DNA from: Bacteroides fluxus YIT 12057
GTDB lineage: Bacteria; Bacteroidota; Bacteroidia; Bacteroidales; Bacteroidaceae
Length of the DNA stretch: 37,986 nucleotides
Reading direction: 5' to 3'
Assembly: GCF_000195635.1 (NCBI RefSeq)
Contig: NZ_GL882619.1
Coordinates: forward strand, 1 to 37,986
The first letter of the stretch is position 1; every line of letters begins with the position of its first letter. The translations under genes were made by a program, and so were the position numbers. The notes beneath the pieces were generated by a model. It saw nothing but the letters and a program-made list of their open reading frames with translations. It ran no database searches and was not told the DNA's origin. Below, one piece after another: positions 26,341-36,059 of the stretch.

Positions 26341-29300
26341 ATGAAAAACATACTCAAAATAACTATACTAACCATTTGTTTACTGGCGCAAACTTGTTTT
26401 CTTACTGGCAGTAATACAAACACCAAGAATATCGATTATATCCTTATTATCAACACCTATGCCGACTCCAACCCTTGGAGCAATAGTTTTATCAATCCTA
26501 TTATTCGCATGGCCTCTCAAAACAATAAGATTGGAATATACGCAGCTCATTTAAAGATGCTTACCCTAAAAAGCCCTAACAACTTGAAGGCTTTCGAAGA
26601 AAACATACTCAAAGAGCTTTCTTTCCGTACTCCAAAACTTGTGATATTTATAGGAAGCGCAAGCTTTATCTTATGCGATGACATTGACCAAAAATGGCCA
26701 GGCATCCCCATGCTATTATGCGGAGAGCATGATTATACCGGTCCTGAAAATCTTATCGCACAATCCCATGCCCTGTCTCCGGAACAACACATCCCTATCA
26801 GCCAGCTACAAAACAGATTTAACTTAACCCTGTTGCATGCTCCGAACTATATGAAAGAAAATCTACAACTGATGCAACAACTCATACCTAAAATGAATAA
26901 GGTCATTTATATAGGTGACGGTACCTACACTTGCCAACAGAACAATCATGACTTGTCCAAAATCATGCGCACGAAGCATCCTGAGATGGAATATGAATTC
27001 ATTTCCGCAGAAAGCACCTCTTCAGACAGCCTTTTCACAATACTAAGCCAACAAGATCCACAGACTACCGGTTTTCTATTTTCCTCTTGGCTACGCAAGG
27101 AAGATTATGAAGGAAATGCTATCATGACCACAAATTCATACCGAATTATCGCCACGTCATCTGTTCCCCTTTTTTCACTTAGGACTATTGGAGTCCAGGA
27201 AGAAGGAGGAATTGTCGGCGGATATATCTATAATGAAAAAAAAATCATAACCCACCTTTTGAATACGATCAAAGAAATTCTGGACGGAAAACCGGCCCGT
27301 AACATACCTATTTACCGGGCAGAAAATGCCTGTCCCGTCTTTAATTACCAATCTCTGCTTCAACGGAACCTTGATCCTAAACGCTGCCCAAGAGGCACTA
27401 TATTCTATAATGACCCTCCCTCTTTTTGGGAGCAATATGAATATACAATCATAGGATGCGCCAGCTTTATTTTCTTATCACTATTAGCCTTTCAATATCA
27501 TCGTGTACGCGTTCTCGAAAAGATGAAACGTATCCAGCAGAATGAATTGGCAACCATTGGTAAATATTATAATCTTATCAACAACATGCCTATTCTTTAT
27601 CTGTTGGAAGAACTTGAGAAAGATGCAAGCGGCAAGATTATCGGAGTTAAAATTGTTGATGTAAACAGACATCTTGAAGAAAGATTCTGCAAAAAGAGTG
27701 ATATCATAGGAAAAACAGGAAATGAAATATTTCCTAAATCCATGCCGCAATTCCTGCATTTCATGAACATAGCCATGACAGAAAAGCGTTCTGTCACTTT
27801 TTCTTATTATCATAAAACGGTAGATACTTTCTATGACATCGTGGTCAATCTCAACGGTAACGAACAATACATGGATGTATTCTGCATAGACAGTACAGAA
27901 TTGCACCACGTACAAGAGCAATTGCGCTCTATCAACCATAAGCTATCCATGGCACTCGACATAGCAAACATAGTCCCTTGGAAATGGGATTTACAGAGTC
28001 ATACGATACTTTGCGATGTAAACAAACCTATCGAACTAAGTACCCATCACGAAGAGATTACCGAAGAACAACTATCTGTACCCGACAATGAATATTTTGC
28101 CAAAATCCACAAAGAAGATCTTCCCAAAGTAAAAGAGGCCTATGCCAACTTGATTGCAGGACGCACCCAAAAGGTAAAGGAAGAGTATCGTATCCTCAAC
28201 CATATAAACGGGCATAAACACATTGACTGGGTTGAAGCCCAAGCTGGTATAGAAAGCTATGACGACCAAGGAAACCCTCAGACATTGGTCGGTTCTTCCC
28301 TGGTCATCACAGAACGGAAAAAGATGGAAGACGACTTAATATCCGCTAAAAACCGGGCAGAAGAATCCAACCGTCTGAAATCTGCCTTCCTCGCCAATAT
28401 GAGCCACGAAATCCGCACTCCACTGAATGCCATTGTCGGCTTCTCCGGGATTCTGGCTTCCATCGAAGAAGAGAAAGAAAAACAGGAATACGTCAGTATC
28501 ATCGAAAACAATAACGCATTGCTATTACAGCTGATCAGTGACATTCTTGACCTCTCAAAAATCGAAGCAGGAACCATGGAATTTATCTATTCGGATTTTG
28601 AGTTAAACAAAATCATGGCAGAACTTGAAAGTTCTCTCCGCCTGAAGTTGCCACCGAATAAAAACATCAGCCTGACCTTTGAACCTCAATTACCTGTATG
28701 TTACATTCACGCAGAGCACAACCGGCTCTCACAGATCATCATCAATCTGGTAACCAATGCCATTAAATTCACCGATGCAGGCAGTATACGGTTTGGTTAT
28801 GAAAAGCGTAATAAAATATTGTATTTTTACGTCAGCGATACTGGCTGCGGCATCCCAAAAGACAAAAAGGAAGAGATATTCGGCCGTTTCGTCAAACTCA
28901 ATAATTTTGCACAAGGTACAGGCTTGGGACTTTCTATCTGCCGGACACTAGTCCAACACATGGGAGGCGAGATAGGTTTAGATTCCGCTATCGGTAAAGG
29001 TTCCACTTTCTGGTTTACCCTCCCCTATGTCCCTGCAACTAATGTGCAGCAACAGGAGATAAAATCAGAACCTATCAAAATCAAAAAACAAAAAATCACT
29101 ATCCTTGTGGCTGAAGACCACGACAGCAATTATCGTCTCATCGAATCTATTTTAAAGAAAGACTATAATTTGATCCACGCATGGAACGGGGCAGAAGCTG
29201 TAGCCATGTTCAAGACGTATTCTCCGCAACTCATCCTGATGGATATCAACATGCCGGTTATGGACGGATATGAAGCAACCAAGGAGATACGCAAGTTTTC

Positions 29301-29463
29301 TACCCGACTCCCCATCATAGCGATAACAGCATTTGCCTATGCCTCCGATGAACAGAAAGTCATGGAAAGCGGATTCGATGCCTATATGTCAAAACCCATC
29401 AATGCCAACCAATTAAAAGGGCAAATAACCTCTATATTAAAACAACATATCATGTTTATGTAA
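26341..29463 (+). CDS. Hybrid sensor histidine kinase with periplasmic binding-protein-like sensor
   Basis: A 1040-residue membrane protein. After a signal peptide (about 1-22) comes a 300-residue extracytoplasmic domain (about 31-325) that resembles a type I periplasmic-binding-protein fold of the ABC-substrate-binding class. A transmembrane helix (about 368-386) leads to two PAS-type domains (about 405-520 and 535-665), a HisKA domain with His689 (ANMSHEIRTPLNAIVGF), a HATPase (GTGLGLSI), and a C-terminal receiver with Asp968 (LILMDINMPVMDGYEA). There is no DNA-binding domain, so output needs another protein or is a phosphorelay step. A terminator-like hairpin follows. The downstream efflux genes have a separate leader, so a functional link is only positional. 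Confidence 0.9.
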   Translation: MKNILKITILTICLLAQTCFLTGSNTNTKNIDYILIINTYADSNPWSNSFINPIIRMASQNNKIGIYAAHLKMLTLKSPNNLKAFEENILKELSFRTPKLVIFIGSASFILCDDIDQKWPGIPMLLCGEHDYTGPENLIAQSHALSPEQHIPISQLQNRFNLTLLHAPNYMKENLQLMQQLIPKMNKVIYIGDGTYTCQQNNHDLSKIMRTKHPEMEYEFISAESTSSDSLFTILSQQDPQTTGFLFSSWLRKEDYEGNAIMTTNSYRIIATSSVPLFSLRTIGVQEEGGIVGGYIYNEKKIITHLLNTIKEILDGKPARNIPIYRAENACPVFNYQSLLQRNLDPKRCPRGTIFYNDPPSFWEQYEYTIIGCASFIFLSLLAFQYHRVRVLEKMKRIQQNELATIGKYYNLINNMPILYLLEELEKDASGKIIGVKIVDVNRHLEERFCKKSDIIGKTGNEIFPKSMPQFLHFMNIAMTEKRSVTFSYYHKTVDTFYDIVVNLNGNEQYMDVFCIDSTELHHVQEQLRSINHKLSMALDIANIVPWKWDLQSHTILCDVNKPIELSTHHEEITEEQLSVPDNEYFAKIHKEDLPKVKEAYANLIAGRTQKVKEEYRILNHINGHKHIDWVEAQAGIESYDDQGNPQTLVGSSLVITERKKMEDDLISAKNRAEESNRLKSAFLANMSHEIRTPLNAIVGFSGILASIEEEKEKQEYVSIIENNNALLLQLISDILDLSKIEAGTMEFIYSDFELNKIMAELESSLRLKLPPNKNISLTFEPQLPVCYIHAEHNRLSQIIINLVTNAIKFTDAGSIRFGYEKRNKILYFYVSDTGCGIPKDKKEEIFGRFVKLNNFAQGTGLGLSICRTLVQHMGGEIGLDSAIGKGSTFWFTLPYVPATNVQQQEIKSEPIKIKKQKITILVAEDHDSNYRLIESILKKDYNLIHAWNGAEAVAMFKTYSPQLILMDINMPVMDGYEATKEIRKFSTRLPIIAITAFAYASDEQKVMESGFDAYMSKPINANQLKGQITSILKQHIMFM

Positions 29464-29482
29464 CTTGCCTTTCTCTTTGCTG

Positions 29483-29520
29483 CAATCTGTCTCCATTCCA
29501 AAGTATCCGGAGACAGATTG
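29483..29520 (+). terminator. Probable terminator after the hybrid kinase gene
   Basis: CAATCTGTCTCC and GGAGACAGATTG form a 12-bp perfect stem with a 14-base loop, 20 bases after the stop codon. The following sequence (TATTTCATATCTCTTTT) is only moderately T-rich, so termination strength is uncertain. Confidence 0.6.
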
Positions 29521-29604
29521 TATTTCATATCTCTTTTATCCGATTTAGGAGTCCTGTTTTCCGGTCTCGGCAAAAACTTCCCCGCAAATCACAGGAAACC
29601 GTCC

Positions 29605-29612
29605 TACTTTTG
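29605..29612 (+). promoter_or_regulatory. Putative -7 box of the efflux operon
   Basis: TACTTTTG matches TAnnTTTG and lies 19 bases before the adaptor's ATG at 29632. No -33 element was seen. Confidence 0.4.
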
Positions 29613-29631
29613 GCGAAAAGTAAAAAGAAAT

Positions 29632-30687
29632 ATGAAAACAAAAGCACGATCCATCCTATTGTCCGCCCTTTCCTTCCTGCTGGCAGCATGCGGAGGCAAA
29701 GAACTGAAAAAAGAACAAGATCTGTTAGTTTATACCGCAGATGCAACCACCCTCTCCCAACAGAACAACAAAGAGTTTCCTTTTATATCCCAACCTTTCC
29801 GCACCTCGGAACTGTCATTCAGAGTCGGCGGCCCCATCAATCTTTTTGATGTCTATGCCGGTAACCAATACAGACAAGGCAGCCTCATCGCCGAGATAGA
29901 CCCGAGAGACTTCCGGATTCGTAAGGAACGTACCGAAGCGATATACCGTCAATCCAAGGCAGAATTCGAGCGTATCGAGGTGCTGTATCAAAAGGAAAAC
30001 ATTTCGGCAAGTGCCTACGAAAAGGCAAAGGCCGACTATATTTCGGCAAAAACGGCTTTTGAAACAGCAAGTAATGAGTTAAAAGATACACGTCTGACAG
30101 CTCCCTTTACCGGATATGTGGGTGAAGTCTATATCGAAAAATACCAGGATGTAAAAGCAACCCAGCCGGTTCTCTCGCTCATTGATATACATCAGCTCAA
30201 AATAGAGATTTTCGTCACACAGGACATAGCTTATGCCGCACAGAATATGGACAGCATCCTTTTGCGTTTCGATGCCATACCCGATAAAAACTTCAAAGCC
30301 AAAATAGCCGAAGTGTCCAAAGGAACTACCCGCAACAATCTCTCATACTTACTGACAGCATTCCTTTCCAATCAAGACGGTGGACTCTTGGCGGGCATGT
30401 CCGGTAAAGCGATACTGGACATCTGCCAAGCAGAGAGCCTGTCCGGAGTCTGCATCCCCCAGACAGCGCTCTGCCACCGTCCTGTGGAAGGAGACTATGT
30501 ATGGACCGTCAATCCGGAAACACAGGTCGTGAACCGGAGGAAAGTGACAATCGCCAAGCTGTTACCCGACGGTCGTGCCGAAATCAGCCAAGGCTTAAAG
30601 GCAGGCGAAACTGTAGCTGTCAGCAAACTCCGTTTCCTGTCCGACGGAATGAAAGTAACCACTACCTCTAAGACAAAACAATCATGA
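29632..30687 (+). CDS. RND efflux periplasmic adaptor (membrane fusion protein)
   Basis: A 351-residue lipoprotein; the signal peptide ends in the lipobox LAAC (Cys20). The HlyD-type architecture is visible: barrel-sandwich (lipoyl) halves around LRTSELSFRVGGPI to IAEIDPRDF, a helical hairpin (ERTEAIYRQSKAEFERIEVLY), DTRLTAPFTGYVGEVYIE, and a beta-barrel and membrane-proximal region to the C-terminus. The longer frame from 29518 would bury the signal peptide, so the ATG at 29632 is preferred. The stop overlaps the pump start by four bases (ATGA), indicating a coupled operon. Confidence 0.93.
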   Translation: MKTKARSILLSALSFLLAACGGKELKKEQDLLVYTADATTLSQQNNKEFPFISQPFRTSELSFRVGGPINLFDVYAGNQYRQGSLIAEIDPRDFRIRKERTEAIYRQSKAEFERIEVLYQKENISASAYEKAKADYISAKTAFETASNELKDTRLTAPFTGYVGEVYIEKYQDVKATQPVLSLIDIHQLKIEIFVTQDIAYAAQNMDSILLRFDAIPDKNFKAKIAEVSKGTTRNNLSYLLTAFLSNQDGGLLAGMSGKAILDICQAESLSGVCIPQTALCHRPVEGDYVWTVNPETQVVNRRKVTIAKLLPDGRAEISQGLKAGETVAVSKLRFLSDGMKVTTTSKTKQS

Positions 30688-33600
30688 AACTGGTAAAATT
30701 CTTTTTGCAGAAAAAAGCAGTCACCTTGTTACTGCTGGCATTAGTGCTGGCGGGCGGTTTGTTGGCCTATATCAAAATGGGCAAGTTGGAAGACGCCCCT
30801 TTCACCATCAAACAAGCAATGGTACTGACTCCCTATCCGGGCGCCTCCCCATCAGAGGTACAGTCCCAGGTCACTGATATACTGGAAGAATCTATCCAGT
30901 CGCTCGGAGAACTTTATTACCTGAAAACGGAGAACCGTGCCGGCTTGTCCAAAATCACTGTTTATGTAAAAAAGGAAATACGTGCAGACGAAATGCAACA
31001 GCTTTGGGACAAGCTCCGCCGCAAGGTGAACGACGTACAAGGAAAACTGCCTGCCGGTGCAGGCCCTTCTGTAGTAAATGATGATTTCGGAGATGTATTG
31101 GGCGTATTCTATGGACTTACAGGCGAAGGGCATACTTACCGTGAACTGGAAGATGAAGCCAAGCTCATCAAAAATGAGTTCCTGAAAATAAAAGACGTAG
31201 CCAAAGTGGAAATTTACGGCACCCAGACTCCTACCATCGACGTCTCTGTCAGCCCATCGGTTATGGCACGCAGCGGAATCACAACGGCTGACATCGCCCA
31301 CGCTTTTGAAGCACAAAATAAAATAGTGGATGCGGGAGGGATTGATGCAGGAAGCAACCGCATCCGTATCGAGTCCACCGGAAATTTCTACTCCTTGGAC
31401 GATATACGCAATCTCACCATCGTATCGCGCAGCGGCGAACATTTCCGCTTGGCAGATATAGCCCGGATAGAAGAAAGCTACCAATCACCTGCCAGCAACC
31501 TGATGCGTATCAACGGACAACAGGCGGTAGGCATTGCCATTTCCACCGTTCCTACAGGAAACGTCGTTGACATGGCAAAGGCTGTAAAAGAAAAAGTGGA
31601 CCAGCTTTCCGAAACCATCCCCCAGGGGTTTGAGCTGACAAGCATCTACGACCAAGGTTATGAATCGGCAATAGCCAATCAAGGCTTTATTTTGAACCTG
31701 ATTATCTCCGTACTTACAGTAGTTGCCATCCTGCTCTTCTTTATCGGTTTCAAAAACGGCTTACTCATCGGCAGCGGACTGGTATTTTCCATTTTCGCCA
31801 CACTTATCGTCATGCTCGCCACCGACATAGCCTTGCAGCGCATGTCTCTGGCAGCCATCATCATTGCCATGGGAATGCTCGTGGACAATGCCATCGTGGT
31901 GTCAGACTCAGCACTGATAAATATGCAACGCGGCATGCGCAAGCGCGTAGCCATCATGCGTGCCTGTTCTTCTACCGCCCTGCCTTTACTGGCCGCCACA
32001 GTCATTGCCATCCTGACCTTTCTGCCCATTTATTATTCACCGCACATTACCGGAGAGTTATTGTCTTCTTTGGTAGTAGTCATAGGTGTATCCCTTATGT
32101 TCAGCTGGGTGTTCGCATTGACACAGACCCCCTTCTTTATCCAAGAGTTTGTACGCCGTCCGCGACCGGAAGAATTGCCGAACGACCTGTTCGACGGAAA
32201 ATATTATAGTCTTTTCCGTCAGTCCCTACATGGGGTTATAAAGCACCGTTACCTGACTATCGGCAGTCTGGTCATCTTATTGATCCTCTCGGCCTGGAGC
32301 TTCAAGTTTATCCCGAAAGTATTTGTGCCCTCACTTGACAAGCAATATTTCACCCTGGACATATGGCTGCCCGAAGGTACCAATATCAATGAAACAGATC
32401 ATCTGGCGGAAAAGATGGCAGACTACATTAAACGACACGAAGAAACAGAAATGGTATCCACTTACATAGGCCGTACCCCACCCCGCTATTATCTGTCCAA
32501 TGTAGCCTTCGGCCCCCAAAGCAACTATGCCCAACTATTGGTAAAATGCCACACTTCCAAGGAATCCCGCCGGCTGAACGCCTTACTGCAGGACTCCATC
32601 CGGCTGAAATTTCCGGAACCGCTTATCAAAGTCAACAAGTTTGAACTAAGCCCACTTACGGAAGCTGTTATAGAAGCGCGCTTTTTAGGCCCCGATCCCG
32701 CTATTCTGGATTCACTTGTCGGAGAAGCCATTAAAATCATGCGCCGCAACCCAAAAGTCGCCGACGCACGCAACGAATGGGGAAATATGTCTCTGATGCT
32801 CCGCCCGGTTTACGACCCTGTAAAAGCGGGAGAACTGGGTATCACCAAAGCACAGATGATGCAATCTGTCAAATCCATCAGCGACGGTACTCCGGTGGGC
32901 ATTTACAGAGATGATGAAAAGAAAGTGCCTGTTTTACTGAAATCGGCAAACTACAACATCACAGACGCACAGTCGCTCGGCAGTTTCCACGTATGGAACG
33001 GAGAACGCTCCGCACCACTGTCACAAGTTACGGAGCGCATAGAAACGTCCTGGGAGTTTCCACAGATACGCACTTATAACCGCCAGCTATCCATGGCGGC
33101 CATGTGCGGCGTAAAACCGGAATATACTATGGCAGAAGTACATGGAGAAATACGCAAAGAGATAGAAAGCATCCGCCTGCCCGAAGGATATACTTTCTTT
33201 TGGGACTCCCAGTTCAAGGATCAGAAAGAAGCGGTACAAGCCATCACCAAATTTTTCCCGTTGGCATTCCTGATGCTGATTGTGATATTGGTAGCCTTGT
33301 TCGGTAATTTCCGCCAGCCGATTATCATTCTCTGTGTGCTTCCACTGTCACTTATCGGGGTTGCCATAGGCATGTTGCTTACCGGTTTTGACTTCGGTTT
33401 CTTCCCCATTGCCGGATGGCTGGGGTTATTGGGAATGATCATTAAAAACGTCATCGTGCTGATAGATGAAATCAATGTACAGCGTCGGAGCGGAGTCCTT
33501 CCTTATACGGCAGTGGTCGAGGCAACCGTTTCCAGAACCCGTCCTGTACTGATGGCAGCTACCACGACCATTCTCGGAATGATTCCCTTGCTGTTTGACA

Positions 33601-33716
33601 TAGCTTTCGGCGGTATGGCAGCCACCATTATTTTCGGATTGACTTTTGCCACCCTGCTCACATTGTTCGTGACCCCGGCATTGTATGTATTGTTCTATAA
33701 AGTAAAAATCAAATGA
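30684..33716 (+). CDS. RND-family efflux pump, inner membrane subunit
   Basis: A 1010-residue AcrB/HAE1-type proton-driven transporter with about 12 transmembrane helices and two large periplasmic loops. The helix-4 proton-relay site reads GMLVDNAIVV; one of the two aspartates of AcrB is Asn here, a substitution also seen in other RND pumps. The C-terminal half has the matching helix block GWLGLLGMIIKNVIVLIDEI and SRTRPVLMAATTTILGMIPL. The stop overlaps the TolC-like gene by four bases. Substrate unknown; multidrug, bile-salt or lipid export are all possible. Confidence 0.95.
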   Translation: MKLVKFFLQKKAVTLLLLALVLAGGLLAYIKMGKLEDAPFTIKQAMVLTPYPGASPSEVQSQVTDILEESIQSLGELYYLKTENRAGLSKITVYVKKEIRADEMQQLWDKLRRKVNDVQGKLPAGAGPSVVNDDFGDVLGVFYGLTGEGHTYRELEDEAKLIKNEFLKIKDVAKVEIYGTQTPTIDVSVSPSVMARSGITTADIAHAFEAQNKIVDAGGIDAGSNRIRIESTGNFYSLDDIRNLTIVSRSGEHFRLADIARIEESYQSPASNLMRINGQQAVGIAISTVPTGNVVDMAKAVKEKVDQLSETIPQGFELTSIYDQGYESAIANQGFILNLIISVLTVVAILLFFIGFKNGLLIGSGLVFSIFATLIVMLATDIALQRMSLAAIIIAMGMLVDNAIVVSDSALINMQRGMRKRVAIMRACSSTALPLLAATVIAILTFLPIYYSPHITGELLSSLVVVIGVSLMFSWVFALTQTPFFIQEFVRRPRPEELPNDLFDGKYYSLFRQSLHGVIKHRYLTIGSLVILLILSAWSFKFIPKVFVPSLDKQYFTLDIWLPEGTNINETDHLAEKMADYIKRHEETEMVSTYIGRTPPRYYLSNVAFGPQSNYAQLLVKCHTSKESRRLNALLQDSIRLKFPEPLIKVNKFELSPLTEAVIEARFLGPDPAILDSLVGEAIKIMRRNPKVADARNEWGNMSLMLRPVYDPVKAGELGITKAQMMQSVKSISDGTPVGIYRDDEKKVPVLLKSANYNITDAQSLGSFHVWNGERSAPLSQVTERIETSWEFPQIRTYNRQLSMAAMCGVKPEYTMAEVHGEIRKEIESIRLPEGYTFFWDSQFKDQKEAVQAITKFFPLAFLMLIVILVALFGNFRQPIIILCVLPLSLIGVAIGMLLTGFDFGFFPIAGWLGLLGMIIKNVIVLIDEINVQRRSGVLPYTAVVEATVSRTRPVLMAATTTILGMIPLLFDIAFGGMAATIIFGLTFATLLTLFVTPALYVLFYKVKIK

Positions 33717-35008
33717 GTATGAAAGCCCTATATTCTTGTGTGTTTATTTGCATAGTATGCACTCCGCCCGCATTCTCCCAACAAAGTCCACTATTGGAGA
33801 AGTACAGGTCCATGGCTCTGGAATATAACCATGACCTGCATGCGGCGGATAAAAACATCGCCTCCAGCATCGAGCTGGTAAAATCCGCCCGCGCTGACCT
33901 CAAGCCCAAGCTGTCCGGTAACGCCGACTTCCAATATACAGGAAATCCTCTGGAACTTACCGCCCAATTGCCGGGAATGGACACCCCTCTTTCTTTTGAA
34001 GGACGCGACATGAAATATGGAGCTTCCCTCAGCCTGTTGCAGCCTATCTATACCGGCGGACGTATCCTCGAAAGTATCCGCCTGGCAAAACATCAGCAGT
34101 CCTTAACGACTCATCAAGCCGAACTGCTTCTGTCTTCGGTCTGCTATCAGACCGATATCCAATATTGGAACACAGTAGCACGGGCCGAACTGGTGCAAGT
34201 GGCCACCGACTACCGTAATTCCATAGCAGATCTGGTACAAACGATCCGTGAACGTGTCGATGTAGGGCTTGTTGATCCGCAAGACCTCCTTATGGCAGAG
34301 GTCAAATTGAACGAAGCCGAATATCAGTTACTCCAGGCACAAAACAACTTCGACACAGGACGCATGGCTCTAAACTCTCTGATTGGAGCCGATTTGAAGG
34401 CCGAAACCCCAATAGAAGACACAATTCCGTCTGTAACGCTCCCCGACACCCTGCTGTTGCATAACGGCAGCAACCGCCCGGAACTCATGATAGCGCATGA
34501 CCGGATAAAAATGGCCGAAAGTACTTCACGATTGAACGATTCCAAATACAAGCCACAGTTATACATAGGTATAGACGGCAGTTATTCTTCTCCCGGTTAT
34601 GACTTTCGTACAGACATGGATCCCAACTATGCCGTTTACGCCAAGTTGTCTGTCCCCATTTTTGAATGGGGTAAACGTCGCAACGAAAAGCGTGCCTCCA
34701 CCTGGAAAATAGGCATGGCAAATGACTACCTGAACAAAGTAACGGATAATATAAAACTGGAAGTACAAACCGCCAAGACCTCTCTGGCACAGTCCATGCA
34801 ACAAGTCTGTTTGACCGGCAACTCCCTGGAAAAGGCCCGTGAAAACGAACGCAAGGCACTCGAACGTTATGAAGAAGGAAAAATATCCATTGTAGAAGTC
34901 ATTGAAGCGCAAAACTATCGCCAAAGTTCGCAGATAAACTATGTCCAGGCCAAAGTCTCGGCACAAGGACATTATTCCGAATTGATCAAAGCATTGCATA
35001 AATACTGA
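33713..35008 (+). CDS. TolC-family outer membrane efflux channel
   Basis: A 431-residue outer-membrane factor with a signal peptide (about 1-22, ending AFS). Two long helical repeats typical of TolC are visible (around 40-200 and 245-428), with motifs SLLQPIYTGGRI and VPIFEWGKRRNE at equivalent positions in the two halves. It completes the tripartite pump with the adaptor and RND genes, joined by ATGA overlaps. Start may be Met1 or Met3 (MKALYSC). Confidence 0.93.
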   Translation: MSMKALYSCVFICIVCTPPAFSQQSPLLEKYRSMALEYNHDLHAADKNIASSIELVKSARADLKPKLSGNADFQYTGNPLELTAQLPGMDTPLSFEGRDMKYGASLSLLQPIYTGGRILESIRLAKHQQSLTTHQAELLLSSVCYQTDIQYWNTVARAELVQVATDYRNSIADLVQTIRERVDVGLVDPQDLLMAEVKLNEAEYQLLQAQNNFDTGRMALNSLIGADLKAETPIEDTIPSVTLPDTLLLHNGSNRPELMIAHDRIKMAESTSRLNDSKYKPQLYIGIDGSYSSPGYDFRTDMDPNYAVYAKLSVPIFEWGKRRNEKRASTWKIGMANDYLNKVTDNIKLEVQTAKTSLAQSMQQVCLTGNSLEKARENERKALERYEEGKISIVEVIEAQNYRQSSQINYVQAKVSAQGHYSELIKALHKY

Positions 35009-35020
35009 ATGATATTTTAT

Positions 35021-35028
35021 TAACTTTG
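35021..35028 (+). promoter_or_regulatory. Putative -7 box immediately before the LytS-type kinase gene
   Basis: TAACTTTG matches TAnnTTTG and ends only five bases before the kinase ATG. A transcript from it would have almost no leader. The gene could equally be read from the efflux operon, 25 bases upstream. Confidence 0.5.
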
Positions 35029-35033
35029 CCCTC

Positions 35034-36059
35034 ATGAGATGGAATCACCTGATATATTGCCTGCTGTTCTCCGGACTGGGAGCGTTCTCCTACCTCCTGT
35101 TGGTGAACTATACAGATTTAACGCCCCGCATAGCTGACGCGTTATACTCCCGGGGAGCATTTGTATTCTTCATTCTGGCATTCAATGTATTGGGTTATAC
35201 CACACTCCGAATCAGCTCATGGATCAATACCCAATATGCCGTCAACGTGCGTTACCGTTGGAAGATACCGGCCATCTACATAGCCGTCATGTCATTGTAC
35301 CTGCTTCTGAACTATGGACTGCTGATCTCCGCCAAGATATTGGCAGGTTCATCCAACCCTTTCACGTTTGCCGGTGGCGGCTGGCGGCTTCTCATAATAG
35401 TCTGGCTCGTCGAACTGGTTATTTTAGGACTGGTATTGAGTAACCGTTCCATGCTGAATGCCTTGAGGCTACAAAGAAAGACAGCAAAATTACAAGCTGA
35501 AAATGATACCGCACGCTACACAGCTTTACAGAATCAACTTAATCCGCATTTTCTGTTCAACAGCCTCAACACGCTGATTGCGGAAATAGAATACAATCCC
35601 GGAAACGCCGTCAGTTTCACCAAACACCTTTCCAGTGTTTACCGGTATGTCCTGCAAAGCCAGAGCAAGACATTGGTCACGTTGAGTGAAGAACTGGAAT
35701 TTACCCGTTCTTATCTCTTCCTGCACGAAGTACGTCTGGGCAACTGCCTCCATTGTGAATATGACATCCCTGCCGACAGCAAAGACAGTCTGCTGCCACC
35801 ACTCACCCTACAGTTATTGGTCGAGAATGTCATCAAACACAACTCCATCACCCAAAGCAAGCCCATGACCATCACCATACGGATAGAGAATGAGTATCTG
35901 GAGGTAAGCAACCCCATACACCCCAAGAAAACCACCGCTTCTTCGGGAGTGGGCCTGCAAAATCTTGCCAAACGTTGCCAACTCATGTCCGGCGGGGATA
36001 TACTCATTGAACGTCACACTGAAATATTTACCGTAAAAGTACCCTTGCTATATGAATAG
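35034..36059 (+). CDS. LytS-type sensor histidine kinase
   Basis: A 341-residue membrane kinase with four transmembrane helices (about 8-24, 41-60, 77-98, 117-136) and a short coiled segment. The His_kinase domain has the signature QNQLNPHFLFNSLN (His172) and a C-terminal ATPase part with LLVENVIKHN and SGVGLQNLAKRC. No extracytoplasmic sensor domain is apparent, so the membrane bundle itself may sense the signal. It overlaps the response-regulator gene by eight bases and follows the TolC-like gene by 25, so it probably controls or monitors the efflux system. Confidence 0.93.
   Translation: MRWNHLIYCLLFSGLGAFSYLLLVNYTDLTPRIADALYSRGAFVFFILAFNVLGYTTLRISSWINTQYAVNVRYRWKIPAIYIAVMSLYLLLNYGLLISAKILAGSSNPFTFAGGGWRLLIIVWLVELVILGLVLSNRSMLNALRLQRKTAKLQAENDTARYTALQNQLNPHFLFNSLNTLIAEIEYNPGNAVSFTKHLSSVYRYVLQSQSKTLVTLSEELEFTRSYLFLHEVRLGNCLHCEYDIPADSKDSLLPPLTLQLLVENVIKHNSITQSKPMTITIRIENEYLEVSNPIHPKKTTASSGVGLQNLAKRCQLMSGGDILIERHTEIFTVKVPLLYE

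Noticed and set aside
29518..29631. Longer N-terminus for the efflux adaptor
   Set aside because: It would place about 38 residues before the lipoprotein signal peptide and overlaps the terminator-like hairpin after the kinase gene.
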